This document shows positions 1 through 8,960 of a DNA stretch of 15,500 nucleotides, one piece after another. Position 1 is the first letter of the stretch. Each line of letters opens with the position of its first letter. Both the position numbers and the translations under genes were made by a program. The stretch comes from Neocallimastix lanati (nom. inval.). Taxonomy: Eukaryota; Neocallimastigomycota; Neocallimastigomycetes; Neocallimastigales; Neocallimastigaceae. The stretch covers positions 307,001 through 322,500 of the forward strand of contig JACVTC010000128.1 in assembly GCA_016946835.1 (NCBI GenBank). The letters are read 5' to 3'. The notes under the pieces are model-generated. The model was given only the letters and a program-made list of their open reading frames with translations, did not search any database and was not told where the DNA came from.

Positions 1-177
1 TTTTTTCTTATTTTTTTTTCTTTCTTTTTTTCGTATTGTTGGGTTTGTTTGGAATGATTACTGACTAGAAATCTTCTTTAAATGAATAAAAATCTAATTG
101 AAGTGTATAGTAAAAGATCTTATTCTTCTAATTGTTATATAAAAATATTATTGAACAAAACAATATTGTTGTTCCCC

Positions 178-219
<42 letters not shown>

Positions 220-278
220 AAGTTATAATAATGCTTAGCTTAAAATATCACTAATTCAACTTTAGTTTTTCGTGGATT
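1..278. other. A/T-rich upstream flank of the first gene
   Basis: This stretch has a T-rich opening, scattered stop codons in all frames and a 33-base poly(A) tract. I see no exon in it. It presumably holds the promoter and 5' leader of the gene that starts near 279-327, but at this base composition no individual TATA-like string can be trusted. Confidence 0.5.
179..211 (+). repeat. Poly(A) tract, 33 nt
   Basis: An uninterrupted run of 33 A preceded by five C. It is one of five A-tracts of 26 bases or more on this strand. Homopolymers of this length are typical of intergenic DNA in very A+T-rich genomes, and their exact length is prone to sequencing error. Confidence 0.95.
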
Positions 279-326
279 ATGCGTTTAAGTTGTGGTTATA
301 AATACAATACTACTATTGCTATTAGA

Positions 327-1295
327 ATGGGTAGAATTTCAGAAGATTGTCCCAAGACTTGCCCCTGTTTGTGGCGAAGGTAATCAATCTTTTGAGCATT
401 GAATTTTTAAATGGATGCTCTTGCATCTTTTAGATGGAATTCTTTAAATTTCATCGATGATCTCTATGTTTTATTCATTAGGAAGATTAGAGCGTTTAAT
501 CCTCTTTCTTCCTATGACTCTATTTCTGATTTTGAAGATTATATCAATCGTTATATATATACATGTTCCTTCATGCTACATTTCGATAGAGGGGAACAGA
601 GACAATTAAATGAACTACTTTTCAAAGGTTCATCTGAGTCACCTGTTCCAAAAATTCTGGACTTAGCGGAATTCTTAACTAGCGCAATACCTATTATAAG
701 TAATTCGTTTGAGCTATTATTTAATAGGTATTCCAAAATACCAAACTTAACCAAGAGCGTCCACGTCGTACTGATAAGGCATAACGATAATACAGGATCA
801 TCATCTATTTCTATGAAAGGTGAGTCTCGCCTTAGTAGCTCAATAAATGATGAATCCGGGGAGAGTTTAGTGGACACCACACTATCTATTTTAAAGATGT
901 TACTTCCAGGTTTTATTATTTTTTTTTATTTGTTAAGAAGGGAAAATTCCTTCATCGTACAACTTGCCGAAATACGTAGTATTTTTGAGCTTTTTTATTT
1001 TTTATTTTTTTTTTAACTTTTAATTTTTTAATTTTTAATTTCAAATGTACTTTTCACCTACATGTATTTTTTATAATAAAATTAATAAAGTTATGGAAGT
1101 GTATTCTCTTCCCTTTTAATTTGTCGATCTTTTAGATTGATGATAAGGTATGGATTTTCACCTCCCGGTGAAAGAACCGATACAGATTCGTTAGATAACA
1201 CTAATACTGAAATTATTACTCACAATAATGGACATGGTGTTATCATCGAGGAATGGGAAAAGTTAGAGGCTATTGCTTCTAACGCACTTTTATAA
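327..1295 (+). CDS. Unrecognised single-pass membrane protein, three-exon model
   Basis: I do not recognise this protein. The model joins exons 327-379, 434-931 and 1136-1295, giving 236 residues. The first exon encodes a Cys-rich start (MGRISEDCPKTCPCLW) in a good initiation context (A at -3, G at +4). An in-frame ATG at 279 would add 16 residues. Residues about 19-165 look like a soluble, mostly helical domain followed by a Ser-rich stretch. Splicing at 931/1136 creates an uninterrupted hydrophobic segment (MLLPGFIIFFYLLMIRYG, about residues 173-190). A 46-residue polar tail follows, ending in EEWEKLEAIASNALL. Keeping the second intron instead would extend the frame to a stop at 1014-1016 with a low-complexity Phe/Leu end. 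Codon use is less A/T-skewed than in the formin downstream. An AATAAA lies about 67 bases after the stop. That a gene exists here is likely; the exact splice sites are less certain, and no function is offered. Confidence 0.55.
380..433 (+). other. Intron 1 of the membrane-protein gene (predicted)
   Basis: The donor is AAG|GTAATC and the acceptor CTTTTAG|A, giving a 54-base intron in phase 2. Removing it joins an upstream 53-base exon in frame to the long open frame and bypasses the stop at 408-410. The alternative is a start at the ATG at 411, inside this segment, which has T at -3 and a stop immediately upstream. Confidence 0.5.
932..1135 (+). other. Intron 2 of the membrane-protein gene (predicted)
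   Basis: The donor is TT|GTTAAG and the acceptor GATCTTTTAG|A, giving 204 bases in phase 2. The middle is T-rich and A/T-dominated. Its length is divisible by three, so retention keeps the frame until the TAA at 1014-1016. Choosing this donor makes the hydrophobic segment continuous and opens the downstream 51-codon frame. The donor is not a strong consensus, so an alternative such as 899 (AT|GTTACT) remains possible. Confidence 0.4.
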
Positions 1296-1361
1296 TTTTA
1301 TAATATATAGTATTTTGTTTCATGTATATTGTAATTTTATTATTATTATTATTATAAATTA

Positions 1362-1367
1362 AATAAA
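1362..1367 (+). terminator. Polyadenylation signal AATAAA
   Basis: A canonical AATAAA lies 67 bases after the stop at 1293-1295 and is followed by a T/GT-rich stretch (TTCTCTTTGTCT). The spacing and the downstream U-rich element fit a 3'-end signal and support 1295 as the end of the coding region. AATAAA is common by chance at this composition. Confidence 0.45.
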
Positions 1368-1380
1368 ATTATTCTCTTTG

Positions 1381-1383
<3 letters not shown>

Positions 1384-1413
<30 letters not shown>
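1384..1413 (+). repeat. Poly(A) tract, 30 nt
   Basis: Thirty uninterrupted A, starting 89 bases after the stop codon of the first gene and just beyond its AATAAA. It is genomic sequence, so it is not itself proof of a transcript tail. Confidence 0.95.
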
Positions 1414-1416
<3 letters not shown>

Positions 1417-1939
1417 GTTTTGATTTAACTGAATATTACTTTTCAAATTATTCATTGGATATATCTGAATGTTTATTTGTTTGATTATTTGCTTGGAAGA
1501 AAGAAGAAAGATAATGAAATTAACTTTACTCACATATATTACTTCTTTATTCTTTATTAAGTTTTTAGAATGTAAAAAAATAAAAACAAAAAAAAAAAAA
1601 AAAAATTATTTCTTCTTTTTCTTTCTTGTTAGAATTTTTAATTTTAAAAAAGAAGTTTACAATTTTTTTTAAAACTTTGGGAAACAAAGACAAACATATT
1701 TATTATTTAAAAGAACCCTAATTTTTCTTAAAAAGAAAGCTGAGTCAAAAAAAAAGTTTTATAAATTTTAGTTAAATGAATGGATTACCAAAGCAAACAA
1801 AAAAAATTTTTTAAAAATTCACTTGAACTAATAGTAAATATAGAAAAAAAAATTTAGTGAAAATGAAATAAGTCTTCAAAAGCATGAATATTTCTGTGAT
1901 AAATATTTTTTCTGCTTTAATAATTATTTCCAAAATAAA

Positions 1940-1978
1940 ATATATATATACATATACATATATACATATATATATATA
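1940..1978. repeat. TA/CATA microsatellite
   Basis: Alternating TA with interspersed CATA units over about 39 bases. It is low-complexity DNA with no coding meaning. Confidence 0.8.
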
Positions 1979-2279
1979 ATAAAATAAAATACAATTAAAT
2001 AATTAAATTTTAAAAGAATTTCATCATACTTTATTTAGAAAAATTTAAAAATTTTAAAAATTTAATAATGAAAAATTATGTTTTATTAAAATAAAGAAAA
2101 TTTTATAATTGCTTTTTAAAAATAATAAAGTAAAATATTTAAATTATGGTGAAAATTATATATATATTTATACATATTTATTTTTTTTTTAATTATACTA
2201 CAATTATATATATTATATATATAGACTACAATCAAATGTACTATTTTCATTAATAATATCTTTTTATTTATTATTAAAA

Positions 2280-2284
<5 letters not shown>

Positions 2285-2313
<29 letters not shown>
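2285..2313 (+). repeat. Poly(A) tract, 29 nt
   Basis: Twenty-nine uninterrupted A inside an A/T-only context. Confidence 0.95.
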
Positions 2314-2315
<2 letters not shown>

Positions 2316-2619
2316 AAAATAAATTATAAATAAATAAAATAAAATAAAAATAAAAAATTATAAAATAGCATTATAGAATATGAATAATAAATTTTAATTT
2401 ATTAATAACAATTAAATAGTTTCGTAGTTTAAAAATCATAATGATTTTTAATAATACTATAATGAAATTTAAATTAATATTTATTAGTTTTCAAATTTTA
2501 ATTAAAAAAATTTTTTTTTTAAAAAATATAATTACTAAAATTTCATAAAAATTCATAATAAGGATAAATTAGTTTTTTTACTATTAATTATAATATTAAT
2601 TACAATACTAAATAAAAGT

Positions 2620-2682
2620 ATTAATTATAATAATAATTATTATAATACTAAATAATATTAATTATAATAATAATTATTATAA
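2620..2682. repeat. Two 26-bp direct repeats with internal palindrome
   Basis: The same 26 bases occur at 2620-2645 and 2657-2682, separated by 11 bases. Each copy contains the 14-base palindrome ATAATAATTATTAT, so each can form a weak hairpin. Looser relatives continue to about 2820. This looks like local duplication in A/T-rich DNA. Confidence 0.75.
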
Positions 2683-4598
2683 GTCTAAAATTAAATATTA
2701 TAATATTGTAATATAAAAAGTATTAAATATTATTATATAAAATATTAAATATTATAATTCTTTATAAAATATTAAATATAATACTAATTATTAAATATTA
2801 TAATACTAATTATTATAATGCTAATAGTTGTAATACTTTAGAATACTATTTTTTTTTACTATAATTTATAAAAAACAGAAAAAAAAAAAAGTAATTATAA
2901 TTAACAATTAATTTTTATAAATTGTTAATAGAAAATTAAAATAAAATAAAATAACAATTATTCATTATATATATTTTGTTAGAAATAAAGTTTAATATAG
3001 CTGTATATCAATAATAATTCTTTTGTATAACTTTATATATATTTTATATTTTATGTAATCATAACATATTATTGTGACATATAAAAATAAAGTATTCTAA
3101 TGATATCATTAAATTTGTGTGGATAAAACATAAATAATTACATATAATAAATAACATCTTATATTTTTTTTAAATATTATTATAAATAAATAATAATGAA
3201 TAATAATGAAGAATGAATAATGAATAATAATAATATGATAGATAAACTTCAATTTTTTTAAAACCATTATTTAATATTTTGTTTGTACAATACTTTTAAC
3301 TGTTAGAAACTTCTTAAATTCCTCAACTACATATTGATTTCTTTTACAATTATAATTCTATTTTTTTTAATAATCAGTAATTATAAAGTTATTTAAATTT
3401 AAAAATTGGAAGTATTAATTTTATTACAGTTATATAATTAAAAATATTACGAAGTATTTCATACTATTAATTATATAATAAAAAGCTATTAAATATTAGT
3501 AATTATTGAAAATAATAAGAAAAAAAATATAAATAAATAAAATAAATATTAATATTGTTTTTTATAGTTTTATGTTGTAACGTGATTTATTATTCATCTT
3601 TTCTTTATTTCAGCCACAATTATAATTTTATGCTTAATTTTTCTCAAATATTAATACTTTAATGATTTTGTATATATATTATTTTTATATTTATTAAGGT
3701 TTTTATTTATATTTTATATCAAATTAATAATGAGTAATAAATAATAATATTATTATTATATAATACCAAGTAAAAATAATTATTATATATAATAATATAT
3801 ATATTAATTATAATTATAATAATTAAGAGTAATTATAATAAATAATATATAATATATAATAGTATATAATAATAGAGAAGTTTTTATTAATCACACTTTA
3901 TTAAATTTATATTAAAGAATTTACATACATAATATTATTTACAAATACAAATTTATATTTCTATCTATAATAATTTTACATTGATTCATATGATGTATAT
4001 CACTTAATATTATACGCCACAATATATAAAAATTTATTTTTTATAAATAAGTTTATTTATACTTCTATTTATATTAATTTATTTTATATTTATTTATTAT
4101 TTATTTATTATATTAAACTTATTTCTAGCAAAAGTTCGATTATGATGCAATTATTTTTAGTCATTTGATTATGGTTTTCTTCAAAACCTAATCCACAAAT
4201 ATTTTATACAATGGATTACTCGTGTTAATTATAACTGATTTTAATAATGGGAAACACTAAATTATTAAATTACATATATATTGATAATTGAATTAAAATA
4301 AATATTTCAATGTAAAAGAATAGATTTTAATTTATTATCATTAAACTACCAAAACATTAAAAAAAAGAATAACATATAATTTAAAATAATTCTATGGTAT
4401 AATTAAGTAAGTTTTAAAAAATTTTTAAAATTTTAAATATAAGCCTATTAGTGTAATATGATATAGAGAATTAATTATTGTCATTGTCTTTGATGGTGAT
4501 TTAAAAAAGATTAAACTTTTTCCTAATCATCATTTTACATATAATATAAATTTCCTCCCCTAATCAAAAATCACATATACATTTTATATTTGTATACC

Positions 4599-4624
4599 AA
4601 AAAAAAAAAAAAAAAAAAAAAAAA
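4599..4624 (+). repeat. Poly(A) tract, 26 nt
   Basis: Twenty-six uninterrupted A, followed by a slightly less A/T-skewed segment that begins CCTTCTTATAC. Confidence 0.95.
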
Positions 4625-4910
4625 CCTTCTTATACATTTCTTAGTATTTAGGGTTAGAAACCTCCCATATGAGGAATGTTTTAATTAATTTCTTTTTTTT
4701 AATAAATAATAAACAGCTAAGAAACGGCATTGATCAACAGTTAAATGACTATTTTCTTTATAAATTGTTATCTTTTTTATTTATTTAAATGTCATTTTCA
4801 CTTTTATTATTATTATTATTGATATTAATATTTTTTTAAATAAAAATATTATAAGAAAATTTTATATTATATGTAAAATATATTTTTAGTAATAAATATT
4901 TTTTTTTTTA

Positions 4911-5226
4911 AACTGGTTTTTAGACTGGGGCTAATGAGAGGGGAGGATAATAGAACCTCCTGTATTAGTCTCTCATTGTATTCGTTACCATACCGTTTCG
5001 ACATCTTTCTGAACAAGGCTAATATGAAAGACGTTTCTTATATTTCACTTTATACAATGGGCTTCTTTTCAGTAATCTCTTGAACCATCATTGAAGGAGG
5101 AACAACTGTACTAATTCTCTCATAGATCAAGTGCTCTATGAACTAGTAATTATATAGTTTAACAGCAGGTATACTTACAATGGCAAGCGAACATCCTGAA
5201 ACCTTGTGTGTGTTAGAATTAACATG
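4911..5226 (-). pseudogene. Possible decayed or spliced minus-strand exon remnant
   Basis: This 316-base island has gene-like base composition inside A/T-only DNA. On the minus strand one frame reads almost across it, from about 5220 to 4911, broken by three stops that are each TAA or TAG. The pieces look protein-like, for example YERISTVVPPSMMVQEITEK (minus strand, up to about 5120) and MSKRYGNEYNERLIQEVLL (below 5005). A donor matching the full GTAAGTAT consensus lies at 5178-5171. It could splice to an acceptor at 5143 (36-base intron, same frame, removes the first stop) or at 5111 (68 bases). The plus strand also has a 50-codon ATG frame from 4934. I cannot assign a family. A degraded gene, a short two-exon gene or a structured non-coding RNA would all fit. 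Only the compositional anomaly is firm. Confidence 0.3.
4933..4977 (+). other. Bulged inverted repeat (possible hairpin)
   Basis: AATGAGAG (4933-4940) pairs perfectly with CTCTCATT (4970-4977), and GGAGG (4942-4946) pairs with CCTCC (4956-4960) inside it. The loop is 9 bases and the two sides of the bulge are unequal. In this genome a stem with that many G-C pairs outside an exon is unusual. It may be a structured RNA or transposon-end relic, or chance. Confidence 0.35.
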
Positions 5227-5228
5227 TA

Positions 5229-6232
5229 TAAATAAATAATAAATAATAAATAATAAATAATAAATAATAAATAATAAATAATAAGAGTATTTATTAATAA
5301 TAAATAATAAATAATAAATAATAAATAATAAATAATAAATAATAAGAGTATTTATTAATAATAAATAATAAATAATAAATAATAAATAATAAATAATAAA
5401 TAATAAGAGTATTTATTAATAATAAATAATAAATAATAAATAATAAATAATAAATAATAAGAGTATTTATTAATAATAAATAATAAATAATAAATAATAA
5501 ATAATAAATAATAAATAATAAGAGTATTTATTAATAATAAATAATAAATAATAAATAATAAATAATAAATAATAAGAGTATTTATTAATAATAAATAATA
5601 AATAATAAATAATAAATAATAAATAATAAATAATAAATAATAAATAATAAATAATAAATAATAAATAATAAATAATAAATAATAAATAATAAATAATAAA
5701 TAATAAATAATAAATAATAAATAATAAATAATAAATAATAAATAATAAATAATAAATAATAAATAATAAATAATAAATAATAAATAATAAATAATAAATA
5801 ATAAATAATAAATAATAAATAATAAATAATAAATAATAAATAATAAATAATAAATAATAAATAATAAATAATAAATAATAAATAATAAATAATAAATAAT
5901 AAATAATAAATAATAAATAATAAATAATAAATAATAAATAATAAATAATAAATAATAAATAATAAATAATAAATAATATAATAAATAATAAATAATAAAT
6001 AATAAATAATAAATAATAAATAATAAATAATAAATAATAAATAATAAATAATAAATAATAAATAATAAATAATAAATAATAAATAATAAATAATAAATAA
6101 TAAATAATAAATAATAAATAATAAATAATAAATAATAAATAATAATAATAATAATAAATAATAAATAATAAATAATAAATAATAAATAATAAATAATAAA
6201 TAATAAATAATAAATAATAAATAATAATAAAT
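5229..6232. repeat. 1-kb heptamer satellite (AAATAAT)n with higher-order left part
   Basis: The whole block is tandem AAATAAT. In its left part an interrupter (agagtatttattaataa) recurs at 5284, 5345, 5406, 5460, 5521 and 5575. The spacings are 61, 61, 54, 61 and 54 bases, so they differ by exactly one heptamer. From about 5590 to the right end it is about 90 almost pure heptamers, with slips near 5978 and an (AAT)n run near 6140-6155. On the minus strand the unit ATTATTT has no stop in any frame, which gives a meaningless 227-codon frame encoding (YYLLFII)n. Confidence 0.95.
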
Positions 6233-6637
6233 CATAGAATTATAAAAATTAATACATATATATAACATTTTATTTATAATATTTGATTATTAATTTAAAT
6301 AATATTTTACATATATTATGTATTTAAAGTTGTTCATGCTTATTTTTTATTATTTTAAATTTAATAAATTCTATCCAGTAAAAATTAAGTATATGAATGA
6401 CCAATTGTTATGAAGGTCACTTCAATTTTATTTGCTTAAATGAAGCTCCTTAAAAAAAAAAAAGTTTGGATTTCAATTTTAATTAAATAAATATGTTTGT
6501 GTAATTTTCCAAAACAATTAAAATATAAGATATATTAAGATTAATAGTATAATATATGAATTTCAAATTCATAAAGATATTAGTTTTTATATTTAATATA
6601 TTATAATAAAATGTCAATAAAATAAAATATATTTCAA

Positions 6638-6659
6638 TTTTTTTTTTTTTTTTTTTTTT
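6638..6659 (+). repeat. Poly(T) tract, 22 nt
   Basis: Twenty-two uninterrupted T. It is the only long homopolymer of 22 bases or more with T on the plus strand. Confidence 0.95.
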
Positions 6660-6721
6660 GTTATCCTTTGGACTATTTAACTTTTTTTTTTATTATTTCT
6701 ATAATAAAAATTATGACTTTT

Positions 6722-6722
<1 letters not shown>

Positions 6723-6755
<33 letters not shown>
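6723..6755 (+). repeat. Poly(A) tract, 33 nt
   Basis: Thirty-three uninterrupted A, followed by GGAGAAAGAAC. It lies only 64 bases after the poly(T) tract. Confidence 0.95.
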
Positions 6756-6757
<2 letters not shown>

Positions 6758-8416
6758 AGAAAGAACAAACATTAATATTTAATAATTTGTATTGATAACT
6801 TTTTAACTATTAAATAAATATAATATATTTAAATATTAAAATATTAGAAATATACTGTTATTATTGTACTTCATTGGTATTATTAAAAATTTAATATTTG
6901 AATAAATAAAAAGTTAAAATAAATAAGATTTCAATATTTAATTATAATGAATATGCTATGATAAGATAACCTTTTTTCTATTGAGATAATGATGATATTA
7001 AAAACTAAATATTTTAACATACATACCCATTACATTTCATTATATAATTTTATATATTTATAATAATTTTTTTTATTACAACGTTCTTGCATAAAAAACT
7101 ATAGTTTGGTTTGAAAAAAAAAGTTCATTTAGTACATATTTATATATAATTATTTAATTTTTTTTTCGTTTTATTTTGTGCTTATTTGGTGTATTTTTTC
7201 CCCATAAAATACTTTTTTATATTTTATTTTTTATTAACATTGCTAAATAAGATATTTTAGAAGAAGTTAAATACATAAAAATAACAATATAATAATATTC
7301 TTTTTTTTTTTGTATAAAATTTTCGAAGATTTTTTTTTAACCACAATTTGTTGCTATTTTTTTTTTTTTTAATCCTTAGGATATGTTATATTATTTTATT
7401 ATATTTATTTCAGTTCTATATGATATTATTAAATAAAATTATGATTTAATTATTCGACTATGTAGAGAGATATTCAATTATTTAATATATTTAGTTATTT
7501 ATATGGACAATTATATAGATTATATACTTTTTATGTAGAACAAAAAGCAAGCAAACGGATAAAATCTTTTTAATATTCCATTTTTTTTTAACATTGATAT
7601 GTTTAATTTATATTGTTAAACCGTTTTTAATATAATAGATTATTTTTAAATTAAAATAAGTGAAAATAAATTAAAATTAACATGCGTTTATCATTGTTAT
7701 TCACAATTATAATATTTAAGATTAAAATTTAACAATTATATAAGAAAAAAAAATAGAAATAATTTAATTTAGCTTCAAATATATTCCAATATATGTAATA
7801 TACTAATTTACATTTTTATTGGGTTTAAATATATTAAATATATTTTGTTTTAAAGATTTTCAATCTATCAATACTATTTGTCTGTATAACTGATAATATA
7901 TTACTATATAATAGACGTTCTTTTTTCAAAAAAAAAAAAAAAATAAAATGATGACAAAAACTTTATTATTTATATTAGGTTAACATTAATCAATAATTTT
8001 CTATTTATTATATATTTATGATTTATATTAGATAACATTAAAAATTTTCTATTTATTATATATTTATAATTTTATTTTATTTTATATTTTTATTTATTTT
8101 TTTTAATTGATATTTTCTATTCTATTGTGCCTTTTTTTTTTTTATAAACTAGTTGTTGTTTTATCAATTGGAAATTTGATTAAATAATTTAATATAAATG
8201 AATAAATTTATAAGTAAATATGAATGAATATATAAATGAATATAAATAATTAAATAGAAACTTAATAAATATAAATAAATATAAATAAATATATTAATAA
8301 AAAGTTTATTAATATTATTAATACCAAAAAAAAATATAACCATGAATATTGTTAGTATTAATATTCTATCCATAAAAGTATTTAGCATTATTCTAAATGA
8401 TATATATAAAAGTTGA

Positions 8417-8472
8417 ACAAAATCAAATATAATTATAATATCATACAAAATCAAATATAATTATAATATCAT
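8417..8472. repeat. Perfect 28-bp tandem duplication
   Basis: The 28 bases at 8417-8444 are repeated exactly at 8445-8472, beginning ACAAAATCAAATATAA and ending AATATCAT. Full identity in unselected A/T DNA points to a recent duplication. Confidence 0.9.
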
Positions 8473-8865
8473 GTTATTATAATAATTTCATTTTCTTTTA
8501 AATATAACAAAATGTATTTTAATTTATTGGAATTTGAAACTTTAAATATAAATCTATTGGAAATAAAACCAAGGTCCTCCTATTTACAATTTATTAGTAT
8601 TTAAAATTTGTAATATGAGAATAAAGTATTCTTCAAATTTCTTAATTAATTTATGTATATTATTATGTATTATTAATAATTAATAATATATTCAAGTCAT
8701 ATAATATAATAATAAGCCATCATATATTATTTACTTATTTTTTGTATTTAAAAAAAAAATAAAATTTAAAAAAATAAAATATTTGAAATTATTAATATTA
8801 ATATATTATATATTATATATTTATATTATATATTACATATTATATATTACATATTTATATATTAC

Positions 8866-8960
8866 ATATTTATATTACATATTATTAAATATATTATATA
8901 TTTATATTACATATTATTAAATATATTATATATTTATATTACATATTATTAAATATATAA
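8866..8960. repeat. 32-bp tandem repeat, about 2.5-3 copies
   Basis: Copies starting ATATTATTAAATATAT occur at 8879, 8911 and 8943, at exactly 32-base spacing. The first two are identical over the full unit and the third diverges after about 16 bases. A partial, related unit precedes them, within a longer TATATTACAT-rich tract from about 8805. Confidence 0.85.

Larger units (their letters stand above)
1296..4910. other. Gene-poor A/T desert, left part
   Basis: This stretch is almost entirely A and T, with stops in every frame. It contains poly(A) tracts, TA-type microsatellites, short direct and inverted repeats and no coding signal that I can defend. A slightly less skewed stretch at about 4120-4740 includes a possible imperfect hairpin at 4492-4543 (arms near GATGGTGATT and AATCATCATT), but no open frame or RNA gene is apparent. 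Confidence 0.75.

Noticed and set aside
551-880. Minus-strand open frame opposite the left gene
   Set aside because: It overlaps the middle exon of the better-supported plus-strand model and lacks splice or signal support.
1469-1672. 67-codon plus-strand open frame
   Set aside because: Lys and Phe runs from poly(A)/poly(T) tracts; no domain, no coding composition.
4130-4145. AGTTCGATTAT, a weak match to a tRNA B box
   Set aside because: No A box or cloverleaf could be built around it.
4247-4288. A second ATG context reading MGNTK, as at the formin start
   Set aside because: The frame stops after 14 codons and the DNA similarity covers only about 16 bases; best read as chance.
4648-4657. 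TTAGGGTTAG, resembling a telomere repeat
   Set aside because: Under two units, with no further copies nearby; not evidence for an interstitial telomere.
5171-5178. ATACTTAC on the plus strand, like the 5' end of U1 snRNA
   Set aside because: The following bases do not match U1 and there is no Sm-site or stem arrangement; the minus-strand reading as a splice donor explains the motif better.
4911-5226. A reassigned genetic code with TAA/TAG read as Gln, which would open the minus-strand frame
   Set aside because: The formin and the left gene use no in-frame TAA or TAG and end normally under the standard code, so decay or splicing is the simpler explanation.
5585-6268. Minus-strand open frame of 227 codons, (YYLLFII)n
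   Set aside because: It is a by-product of the heptamer ATTATTT, which has no stop in any frame; the translation is a pure seven-residue repeat with no unique sequence beyond the ends.
8164-8454. 96-codon minus-strand open frame rich in Ile/Leu/Tyr
   Set aside because: Composition is that of random A/T DNA, and it ends inside a tandem duplication.
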